64,000 bases of DNA, from the NCBI GenBank assembly GCA_017473335.1, contig JAFULN010000035.1, forward strand, positions 1 through 64,000. The letters are read 5' to 3'. Within the stretch, counting starts at the first letter, position 1. Each line of letters opens with the position of its first letter. Under the pieces are notes generated by a model. It was not told the origin of the DNA, searched no databases, and saw only the letters and a program-made list of their open reading frames with translations. Shown one piece after another: positions 18,233 through 26,091 of this stretch. The position numbers and the translations under genes were made by a program. The stretch is from Erysipelotrichaceae bacterium. Its GTDB lineage: Bacteria > Bacillota_I > Bacilli_A > Erysipelotrichales > Erysipelotrichaceae.

Positions 18233-19612
18233 ATGTTATTTAGCAGTCTTACATTTTTGTTTGTATTTCTGCCAGTATTAATTGTTTTGTATTTTGTATT
18301 ACCTTTCAGATGGTATAAAAATACTTTGCTTCTGGCAGTTTCACTACTGTTTTATTCATGGGGAGAACCATTTTATATTGTTTTGATGATTGTCATGATT
18401 CTTCTGAATTATTGTTTTGGTCTTCTTATTTCTATCAATCAAAAAAAGAAGTTAATTCTTGGTTTGGCCATTTTTGTGAACTTTTTAGTTCTGTTTTACT
18501 TTAAATATTTTAACTTCTTTATGGATAATCTAAAATTCTTGTTTGGAGAAGTTCATATTGATGTGGTTATGCCAATAGGGATTTCATTCTACACATTTCA
18601 GATTGTATCTTATCTGATTGATGTGTACCGTCAAGATGTCAAGGTACAGAAAAATCCAATTTATTTTGGATGCTATGTAACTTTGTTTCCTCAATTAATT
18701 GCTGGTCCAATTGTTCGCTACATTGATGTTGAAAAAGCAATGATTGATCGAAAAGTTAATTTTTCTCAGATTGCAGATGGTATACGTAGATTTTGTATTG
18801 GACTTGGAAAAAAAGTTCTGCTTGCCAATCATGCAGCACTTGTGGCAGATAAAATCTTTCATCCTGATTTTGAACTAACATTTACTGCTGCCTGGGTTGG
18901 GGCAATTGCATTTGCGCTTCAGATTTACTATGACTTTGGCGGATACAGTGATATGGCGATTGGTCTTGGTAAAATCCTTGGTTTTGAATTTAATGAGAAC
19001 TTTAATTATCCATATATTTCAAAAAGTATTACGGATTTCTGGAGAAGATGGCATATTTCACTTTCATCATGGTTTAGAGATTATGTCTACATTCCTCTTG
19101 GTGGAAACAGATGCAGCAAGCCGCGTTGGGTTTTTAATATGTTTGTAGTCTGGGCATTGACTGGTCTGTGGCATGGAGCAGCATGGAATTTTGTTCTATG
19201 GGGACTTTATTTCTTCTTTGTTCTAGTGATTGAAAAGCTTTTGATTGGAAAATGGATTGAGAAAATCTATGTTGTAAGAAGAGTTTATGCACTGCTTCTG
19301 ATTTTAATTGGCTGGGTGATTTTCAACTGCAGTTCGGTAGAGCATATTATGACTTATCTGAAAACTATGTTTACTGGATATGAAGCTATTGATTTGATGA
19401 TTTTCAGAGATATGAATGCCAGCTATGTTATCCCATATCTGGTAGTAGGATTGATTGCGGTTGGCCCTTGGTTCAAGAAACTGTTTGATTGGATGAATAG
19501 ACATTTTATTACTGGTATCATGTATGATTTGTTCTGTTTAGGTGTTCTTGCAATCTGTGTTGTGATGCTGATAAACAATTCATACAATCCATTTATTTAC
19601 TTTAGATTCTAA
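18233..19612 (+). CDS. MBOAT O-acyltransferase (AlgI/DltB-like)
   Basis: Membrane-bound O-acyltransferase that carries acyl groups across the membrane for transfer to extracellular polysaccharide. About eleven helices. Family motifs are FWRRWHISLSSWFRDYVYIP (from about residue 269) and LTGLWHGAAWNFVLWG, with the catalytic His at 314. An N-terminal FYSWGEP and a central PIGISFYTFQ are also standard. 459 aa. Works with the DHHW protein immediately upstream. No terminator is visible after it, only a new promoter further on. Confidence 0.93.
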   Translation: MLFSSLTFLFVFLPVLIVLYFVLPFRWYKNTLLLAVSLLFYSWGEPFYIVLMIVMILLNYCFGLLISINQKKKLILGLAIFVNFLVLFYFKYFNFFMDNLKFLFGEVHIDVVMPIGISFYTFQIVSYLIDVYRQDVKVQKNPIYFGCYVTLFPQLIAGPIVRYIDVEKAMIDRKVNFSQIADGIRRFCIGLGKKVLLANHAALVADKIFHPDFELTFTAAWVGAIAFALQIYYDFGGYSDMAIGLGKILGFEFNENFNYPYISKSITDFWRRWHISLSSWFRDYVYIPLGGNRCSKPRWVFNMFVVWALTGLWHGAAWNFVLWGLYFFFVLVIEKLLIGKWIEKIYVVRRVYALLLILIGWVIFNCSSVEHIMTYLKTMFTGYEAIDLMIFRDMNASYVIPYLVVGLIAVGPWFKKLFDWMNRHFITGIMYDLFCLGVLAICVVMLINNSYNPFIYFRF

Positions 19613-19697
19613 GTTTAGGCTTATTAATAGACAAATTTTAAAGGAATTGTTGTGAATTATGTGAATTTACAAAAATGCTTTAAAAATCAATAATGTC

Positions 19698-19706
19698 TGT
19701 TATAAT
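19698..19706 (+). promoter_or_regulatory. Extended -10 promoter element
   Basis: TGTTATAAT ends 55 nt before the ATG at 19762. The transcribed leader can form a small hairpin (TGCATTAT with ATGATGCA, about 19715-19742). The -35 region is weak. Confidence 0.55.
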
Positions 19707-19761
19707 ACATAGGGTGCATTATTATGCGCTTTTTATGATGCATAGATGATGAGGTGTAAAT

Positions 19762-20427
19762 ATGAAAAAGAAATTAACAGTCGTATATACAGGTGTGGGA
19801 TTAATCTGCCTGCTTTGTCTTGTACTTTCGATTGTACTGGTTCGTGGTTCATTGGATGAACTGGGGCTGAGTACAATGTTTCCAAGTGCTACTCCAAGTG
19901 CTGATCCAGAAAAGGTAATTCTGTACAAACAGCCAAAGAATCCTACAGAGATTCAAGAGGGTTTTTATGATGAACTGATTGAAGTTACACAGGGATATCC
20001 AGAAGTTGATCCTTATGTGGCTTCAGAGAAACTTGCAAAGTGTTTTATCAGTGATTTTTATACATGGACAAATAAAGATGGTAACTTTGATGTAGGAGGA
20101 CTGGATTATTTATATGGTCCGCACCATTTGACATTTGGATTATATGCACGTGATACGTATTATCAGAATTTCAATCATTTTGAAAGTGAATACGGTGTAG
20201 AAAATTTAATGGAAGTTGAATCTGTTACTTTGATGAATTCAGCTTATGGAGGACAGGTTAATATAGATGAAGAAAAGATGGAATCTTATTATCTGGAACT
20301 TGAATGGACATATAAACCAGGTTCTTCAATGGATACATCTAAACTCCAGCATAAAGCAGGTATCACAGTGATTGATAATAAGATTTCAGGTAGATATGAA
20401 ATCATTCGTATTATGAATATAGAATAG
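19762..20427 (+). CDS. Membrane-anchored protein of unknown function
   Basis: Not recognised. 221 aa: one N-terminal helix (about 8-28), a short Pro/Ser/Thr linker (PSATPSADPEK), then a soluble extracytoplasmic domain rich in aromatic residues (DLYYL-like patches such as GGLDYLYGPHH). It shares promoter and strand with the LCP gene that starts 9 nt after its stop, so an accessory role in polymer attachment is plausible. A GAGGTGT ribosome site precedes the ATG. No catalytic motif is visible. Confidence 0.6.
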   Translation: MKKKLTVVYTGVGLICLLCLVLSIVLVRGSLDELGLSTMFPSATPSADPEKVILYKQPKNPTEIQEGFYDELIEVTQGYPEVDPYVASEKLAKCFISDFYTWTNKDGNFDVGGLDYLYGPHHLTFGLYARDTYYQNFNHFESEYGVENLMEVESVTLMNSAYGGQVNIDEEKMESYYLELEWTYKPGSSMDTSKLQHKAGITVIDNKISGRYEIIRIMNIE

Positions 20428-20436
20428 GAGATGGAA

Positions 20437-23136
20437 ATGATGAATAAACAGTCATTAAATAAATTAGGTCTTTTCCGACTGATCTGTACTGTTCTTTCAG
20501 TCATTTCAGTCGCTGTTTGTATCGCTTTGTTTTTTGCGATTGGAAGATATGCTGAAATCAGTATTTCTTTGATTCTGGCAGTACTTCTTATTTTGTTGAT
20601 GATTTCTTTAATTGTTGGCACACTTTGCTTTAGTTCTTTTATCTTTAAAAAGAATGTGATTTTTCCGGTTCTTACAGCTGTATTATCTGTTGCAGTTATT
20701 GCTGGGGGATGTGTAGGTACTTATTTAATTTCAACAGTGAATTCAACTATTGACAACATTATTGATACAGATGAAGTTGTGGATGAAATGATTACAAGCT
20801 ATTTTGTAGCTTATGATGATAAGAATGCAAAAGATGCTGGAAGCGATTATTTAAAAGGAAAAACAGTAGGTGTTTTGAACAATGATCAGATTCTGGAAGG
20901 GAATGTTTTAGCAAGAGCTGAGATTGAGCGTCTTGGTCTTGAAGTTGAATATGTTGAATATGAAACATATCAGGAACTTTTGTTTGCTTTGTTTGAAGGT
21001 GAAGTAGAGATTGCCGCAGTGGCACCTTCTTACGCATCATCTTTTACAACAGATGATGGTCAAGATGAAAATCTTGAAAAAGTGAGTCTTGTATATTCAT
21101 ACAAATCAAAAGCGACAGTTCAGACATCAACTAAGAATGATGTTGATTTAACTGAGCCTTTTACAATGCTGATTATTGGGGTAGATAGTTTGAGCGCAGG
21201 GAACTCAGATGTTTTGATGCTTGCTTCATTTAACCCTAATACATTGGACATTACGTTAACAAGTATTGCGCGTGACAGCTTTGTTCCAATTGCATGTTAC
21301 GGTGGCGCAAACAATAAAATCAATGCTGCACGTACCACTCGCCAGTGTTTGATTGATACAGTAGAGAATTTGTTAGATGTTGATATTAACTTCTACTTCG
21401 AGACAAACTTCCAGGGGGTCGTTGACATTGTTGATGCTTTGGGTGGGATTATTATTAACTCACCAATTTCATTTACTGGACAGACTGCAGATATTGAGCG
21501 TGGGCATAAAACAGTATGGGTACCAGCTGGCGAATATCATGCAACTGGTGAACAGGTGTTGGCTTTTGTTCGTGAGCGTCATGCGTTTGCTGACGGTGAT
21601 TTTGCACGCCAGCGTCATCAGCAGCAGGTCATTCGCACTTTACTAAGAGAATTTTTAAATTTGAATGATATTACAAAGATTTTAAATGTCATGGAAGCTG
21701 CTGGAGAAAATATCTCAACAAATATGTCTTTAAGTCAGATAAGAGAACTTTTGACTTATTGCCTTCAGGTATACAATAGCAATTATGATCAAGATTCACT
21801 GATTTTTGATATTCAGTCGAATCGTATTACTGGATACTCTTCGTGGACATACAATACACGTATGGAAAAGCGTCTATGGATTTATAAACTTTTCAAAGGA
21901 TCTATCCAGGATAATGTCAATATTATTAAAGACAATCTTGAACTGACTAAGAAATTAGATTATCCTCAAGAAGTCTATGTTGATTTGATTTCACTTTTCC
22001 GTGCAGGATATGAACTTCCTACTTGGTACAATGAAAAACAAGAACATGAAAAAATGCCAGCGTTTGTTGAAGTTTTTGTTGGAAAGAACATCAATGATCT
22101 GAAGGCATGGGCTTCAGAAAATGGACTTACATTGAACATTAAGACAATTGGACCAAAAGATGATGGATATGATGCAAGCCTTGCAGATGGCACTGTATTG
22201 TGGCAGTCTGTATCCAGTGGTCGTGTTGCGCTTATATCTTCACTTGAAGTTCATGTTATTAAGCATCCGCTAGACTGTTCGCTTTCTGAAAACAAAGGAC
22301 TTGATGAATGCCAGAACGTTTATATCAATGCAGTTGATAAGAAGATTGATGATGTACAGAAGTGGGCTAAAGAAAAAGGTATTACACTTTCACTCAATGT
22401 GATAAAGGCAAAAGACGAAGGATATGACATTAAAAAAGCTGGCTATGTTAAGTCTCAGACTGAAAAGGCATATGGTCAGTTCAATGATTCAAAGTCTTTA
22501 GGTGTAACTTACTATGAAAAGATTAGTGTTATTTTCTATGATGAAAATGAAAAAGAAATCACAGACTATCTGATGAAAGTTTGTTATGATACTGTGATTA
22601 AGTCACCAGAGTACAAGCCTTTGACAGCTGACGCAACATTTAAGGGCTGGATGAACATGGAAACAAAGCAGATGTACAATTTTGAAACTCCAGTTACAGG
22701 CCCATTGAAATTGAAAGCTAGCTGTGCTGCTCCGTCAGTGTTTAAAGTTACATTTGTTTATGGTTTGAACGGTGAACATCAGCAGATTCTGGAAGTTGTT
22801 GAAGGCAAAGCTGCAACAGCACCAGATGCTGCAGTAGAAGGATATACATTCAAATGGGATAAAGAATATTCTAATATTACTGGTGATGTGATTATTACTG
22901 CAAAGTATGAAAAAAAGGCAACACCAACTCCAACACCTTCTTCAACACCTGAAGTAACTCCGACACCAACGCCAGAGACAACCCCAACCCCAACTCCTGA
23001 GGCAACGCCAGAACCAACACCAGTTGCGACTCCTGAGCCAACGCCAGAGGCAACTCCAGAACCAACACCGGAAGCCACTCCAGAATCAACACCGGATCAG
23101 GTTCAGGATTCAACTGTCGAGCAGGATGGTGAATGA
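20437..23136 (+). CDS. Multidomain LCP glycopolymer-peptidoglycan ligase
   Basis: LytR-CpsA-Psr enzyme that joins undecaprenyl-pyrophosphate-linked polymer to peptidoglycan outside the cell. Order: three N-terminal helices (about 10-100); a periplasmic-binding-like domain (about 125-225; GKTVGVL, ARAEIERLGLEVEYV); the LCP domain from about 240 with IIGVDS, the catalytic-site IARDSF (Arg about 279), NKINAA and FARQRHQQQV (about 388); two PASTA-like repeats (about 540-700); an InlB/flg_new-type repeat (about 768-825); and a Thr/Pro-rich tail (827-899). 899 aa is about twice a plain LCP. The start is ATG 20437; the ATG at 20431 touches the GGAG itself. The tail may cross the wall. Confidence 0.87.
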   Translation: MMNKQSLNKLGLFRLICTVLSVISVAVCIALFFAIGRYAEISISLILAVLLILLMISLIVGTLCFSSFIFKKNVIFPVLTAVLSVAVIAGGCVGTYLISTVNSTIDNIIDTDEVVDEMITSYFVAYDDKNAKDAGSDYLKGKTVGVLNNDQILEGNVLARAEIERLGLEVEYVEYETYQELLFALFEGEVEIAAVAPSYASSFTTDDGQDENLEKVSLVYSYKSKATVQTSTKNDVDLTEPFTMLIIGVDSLSAGNSDVLMLASFNPNTLDITLTSIARDSFVPIACYGGANNKINAARTTRQCLIDTVENLLDVDINFYFETNFQGVVDIVDALGGIIINSPISFTGQTADIERGHKTVWVPAGEYHATGEQVLAFVRERHAFADGDFARQRHQQQVIRTLLREFLNLNDITKILNVMEAAGENISTNMSLSQIRELLTYCLQVYNSNYDQDSLIFDIQSNRITGYSSWTYNTRMEKRLWIYKLFKGSIQDNVNIIKDNLELTKKLDYPQEVYVDLISLFRAGYELPTWYNEKQEHEKMPAFVEVFVGKNINDLKAWASENGLTLNIKTIGPKDDGYDASLADGTVLWQSVSSGRVALISSLEVHVIKHPLDCSLSENKGLDECQNVYINAVDKKIDDVQKWAKEKGITLSLNVIKAKDEGYDIKKAGYVKSQTEKAYGQFNDSKSLGVTYYEKISVIFYDENEKEITDYLMKVCYDTVIKSPEYKPLTADATFKGWMNMETKQMYNFETPVTGPLKLKASCAAPSVFKVTFVYGLNGEHQQILEVVEGKAATAPDAAVEGYTFKWDKEYSNITGDVIITAKYEKKATPTPTPSSTPEVTPTPTPETTPTPTPEATPEPTPVATPEPTPEATPEPTPEATPESTPDQVQDSTVEQDGE
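22919..23100 (+). repeat. Tandem Thr-Pro-rich coding repeat
   Basis: Short degenerate repeats encoding TPTP, EATPEP and EPTPEA units form the C-terminal tail of the LCP protein. Length is probably variable between strains by slippage. It is a low-complexity spacer, not a catalytic part. Confidence 0.85.
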
Positions 23137-23149
23137 ATAATTATATTTT

Positions 23150-23180
23150 AAGCCTTGGATAAACTCCAAGGCTTTTGCTT
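23150..23180 (+). terminator. Rho-independent terminator
   Basis: Stem AAGCCTTGG / CCAAGGCTT with a 7-nt loop, then TTTGCTTT. It ends the LCP unit. Confidence 0.85.
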
Positions 23181-23185
23181 TGAGA

Positions 23186-23215
23186 TTGTATTCTAAAATA
23201 GGATTGTGGTATAAT
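23186..23215 (+). promoter_or_regulatory. Promoter with extended -10
   Basis: TTGTAT at 23186-23191, an 18-bp spacer, then TATAAT at 23210-23215 preceded by TGG. It lies just after the terminator and about 27 nt before the next ATG. Confidence 0.75.
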
Positions 23216-23241
23216 GTACGAAAGTTCTTTTAGGAGGATTT

Positions 23242-25110
23242 ATGTCGTTTATTACACCTTTTCTTTGGCTGATATCTTCAGCATTTGTTCTTGTGATATT
23301 GACTGGAAAAAAGTTTGAGTCTGTTTTACCTCTAACTTTTATTTTTGGTGTTTTTTGTTTTTATATTGGTGGATTATTTGGAAAAGTCTCTTTTGGGATG
23401 ATTGCTTGTGTTATTTTTAGTCTTCTTCTAATTCCACTTTTGTTTATTAAAAGAAAACAGATAAAATCTATTTCATGCAATCTGTTTACAATTGGGTTTG
23501 TAGTCTTTACTTTGTTTTATGTATATTTTAATCTTTATCACCGTTTTACTGCATTTGCAACTTGGGATGAGTTTCAACATTGGGGACCAATGATTAAAGA
23601 AACCATGAGATTAGATTCTTTTTATTCAGTATTTGAATCTACACTTCAGACACATAAAGATTATCCTCCGTTTATTTCCTTGTTAGAAGCCTTGTGGTGT
23701 AATCTGTGTGGTGGATATTCTGAAGCTTACTGCTACCGTGCATTATCTGTTTTCACAGTTTCGTTATTTATGCCAGCTTTTGCAAAGTTAAATTTTTCTC
23801 AGATTTCTGATTGGATTCATGCTTTGTTTTATTCTGGGGCAATTGTCTTGGTGAATCTGATTAGCTTTGTGCTTTTGGAAACCTGTTTTACTACAATATA
23901 CATTGATTTTATATTAGGCCTTTTTTCAGCATATATGTTATATCTAGTTGTTAGTACAGATGGGAAACTTTCGTATTTCAATTGTATAAATTTGGGTGTG
24001 TCTTTGACTTTTTTGATAATGATTAAGCAGATGTCGATTGCTTTTTATGCTATGTCACTGTTTCTTTTAGGCGGATTGATTCTGCTAAAGAAACACAAAA
24101 CCACATGGAAGCAAGGCGTTCTTGCTTTCGGTATGATGATTGTGCTTCCTTTAGTAATATCCAAGAGCTGGGAGATTTATAATCTTCCATTTGAACTTGG
24201 TTGGCAGTTTAAAATCAGTGAGTTATCTATCAGTGATTTTTTAAATCTTGTCTTTAATGCTGTAGGTGAGGCATGGCAAGTTGAAGCGTTGAATAATTAT
24301 TTGGAAGCTATTGTTCATCGTCCTCTGATTACTGCCCCATTTGCCTTGACGTACTGGCAATTGAGCGCTTGTTTAACAGTAGCGATTTTCGTAGTATTTA
24401 TGTGTTTTACAAAAGATAAATTGAAATCTGCTTTTGTTTCTTTGACATATGTTATTGGGACTATTGGGTATGCTGTAACAATGCTGATGCTTTATACATA
24501 TTCTTTTGGTTCTTATGAAGGACCAATGCTGGCTAGCTTTGAACGATATATCAACACTTATATTTACCTAGGTTTTTGCTTTGTTTTAATGTGCTACTTT
24601 TGGCTTAGCTCATCCTGCAAAACAAAAAAAACATATATATCAGACATATGTATTCTTTTAGTTCTTTCTTTATTGTGTGGAAAAGGGTTTTGGAGAAAAC
24701 TTGAAATTCAAACTTCCTATACGGGCTATATGATGAATCCTACATATACTTCTATTTTTGGTCAGATGGAATCTACCTTGGATGAAGGTGACAGTGTTTT
24801 GGTAGTTTCACAGTATGTAGATATTACTGTTCAGATTTTAAAGTATAAATATCCTGAGTATAGTTTTAGAAGTGTAACTTTAGGAATGCCGAAATATAAT
24901 GGTGATGCTTACAGCACTTATTATACGCTAGATAACTGGAAAGCATTGGTTTCACAATATGACTATATTTATCTATATAATACTGATCATTCTTTCTATC
25001 AGGATTACTGGATTCCAGTAACTGATTTGGAAATGTACAATTTAAATCTATATCAAATCAAAGATTCGGGTTTCTGTCTTGTTGCGCCAGATGGTCAGTA
25101 CTATGAATAA
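23242..25110 (+). CDS. Polytopic membrane protein, probable GT-C glycosyltransferase
   Basis: 622 aa with about twelve helices and a C-terminal soluble portion of about 120 residues. The first large outer loop has TWDEFQHWGPMIK, an acidic site where GT-C enzymes keep the catalytic Asp/Glu, followed by DYPPFISLLEALW, which resembles the second conserved loop of ArnT/PMT-like proteins. No named family assigned. AGGAGG ribosome site. The next gene is a polyprenyl-phosphate GT2, so the pair probably form donor synthesis plus extracellular transfer. Confidence 0.65.
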   Translation: MSFITPFLWLISSAFVLVILTGKKFESVLPLTFIFGVFCFYIGGLFGKVSFGMIACVIFSLLLIPLLFIKRKQIKSISCNLFTIGFVVFTLFYVYFNLYHRFTAFATWDEFQHWGPMIKETMRLDSFYSVFESTLQTHKDYPPFISLLEALWCNLCGGYSEAYCYRALSVFTVSLFMPAFAKLNFSQISDWIHALFYSGAIVLVNLISFVLLETCFTTIYIDFILGLFSAYMLYLVVSTDGKLSYFNCINLGVSLTFLIMIKQMSIAFYAMSLFLLGGLILLKKHKTTWKQGVLAFGMMIVLPLVISKSWEIYNLPFELGWQFKISELSISDFLNLVFNAVGEAWQVEALNNYLEAIVHRPLITAPFALTYWQLSACLTVAIFVVFMCFTKDKLKSAFVSLTYVIGTIGYAVTMLMLYTYSFGSYEGPMLASFERYINTYIYLGFCFVLMCYFWLSSSCKTKKTYISDICILLVLSLLCGKGFWRKLEIQTSYTGYMMNPTYTSIFGQMESTLDEGDSVLVVSQYVDITVQILKYKYPEYSFRSVTLGMPKYNGDAYSTYYTLDNWKALVSQYDYIYLYNTDHSFYQDYWIPVTDLEMYNLNLYQIKDSGFCLVAPDGQYYE

Positions 25111-25134
25111 CTAAATGAATTAATAGGGGAGAAC

Positions 25135-26091
25135 ATGATGAAAAAAATTGCAGTTTTAGTTCCATGCTACAATGAAGAATTAACCGTAGAAAAAGTAGTA
25201 AAAGATTTTAAAAGAGAGCTTCCTCAAGCGGATATTTATGTCTATGATAATAATTCGACAGACCGTACTGCTGAATTAGCGTTAGCTGCAGGAGCAATTG
25301 TACGCTATGAAAAAAAACAGGGTAAAGGGAATGTTGTTAAAAGCATGTTTAGAGATATTGATGCTGACTGTTACATCATGGTCGATGGGGACGATACTTA
25401 TCCTGCAGATGAAGTCCATAAGTTGATTGATGCAGTTATGAATCACCATGCAGATATGGTAATTGGTGATCGTTTGTCAAATGGTACTTATTTTGAAGAA
25501 AATAAAAGAGGATTTCATGGTTTAGGGAATCGTCTTGTTCAAGGTTTAATCAACCGCTTGTTTTCAAGTCATCTTAATGATATCATGACCGGTTATCGAG
25601 CTTTCAGCAAAAAGTTTGTTAAATGTATGCCAGTAATGAGTGAGGGATTCCAGATTGAAACAGAAATGAGTATTTTTTCTTTAGTAAATGGAATGAATAT
25701 CGTAGAACTCCCGATTACATACCGTGATCGTCCAGAAGGCTCAGAATCAAAATTAAATACATTCAAAGATGGTTTTAAAGTGCTTGTTACATTGTTTGAT
25801 TTGTTTAAGAATTATCGTCCATTTCTCTTTTTTGGGGTGCTTTCATTTTTGTTTATTGTGTTGGGATTGATTGTAGGAATGCCTGTGCTGCTTGAGTTTT
25901 CTTTAACACATGTTATTTCAAAACTTCCAAGTGCAGTGCTTGCTGCATCACTGATGATTCTGGCTGCATTACTTCTTGCTGTTGGAGTTGTGGTCGATGC
26001 TATCAAGAATCAAACACGTACAATGTTTGAGATTTCTATCAATCAGTTTATTTATCATGAAAATCAAGTGAATGGAGTAGAAAATGAATAA
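25135..26091 (+). CDS. CsbB/DPM1-like polyprenyl-phosphate GT2
   Basis: GT2 with a membrane pair at its C-terminus (about 222-250 and 262-287), the layout of CsbB/GtrB-type enzymes that make undecaprenyl-phosphate sugars. Motifs: VPCYNEE, YDNNSTDRT, KQGKGNVVKSM, VDGDDTYP (metal site), DIMTGYRAFS. The downstream YfhO gene starts inside the end of this gene (8-bp overlap), the same gene pair as csbB-yfhO of Bacillus, which decorates lipoteichoic acid. Two ATG codons (25135, 25138) follow GGGGAG; the second has better spacing. Confidence 0.9.
   Translation: MMKKIAVLVPCYNEELTVEKVVKDFKRELPQADIYVYDNNSTDRTAELALAAGAIVRYEKKQGKGNVVKSMFRDIDADCYIMVDGDDTYPADEVHKLIDAVMNHHADMVIGDRLSNGTYFEENKRGFHGLGNRLVQGLINRLFSSHLNDIMTGYRAFSKKFVKCMPVMSEGFQIETEMSIFSLVNGMNIVELPITYRDRPEGSESKLNTFKDGFKVLVTLFDLFKNYRPFLFFGVLSFLFIVLGLIVGMPVLLEFSLTHVISKLPSAVLAASLMILAALLLAVGVVVDAIKNQTRTMFEISINQFIYHENQVNGVENE

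Noticed and set aside
22779-23113. Minus-strand frames rich in Gly-Val-Gly or Leu-Pro over the LCP tail
   Set aside because: They arise from the repetitive Thr/Pro codons read backwards, with no ribosome site; not genes.
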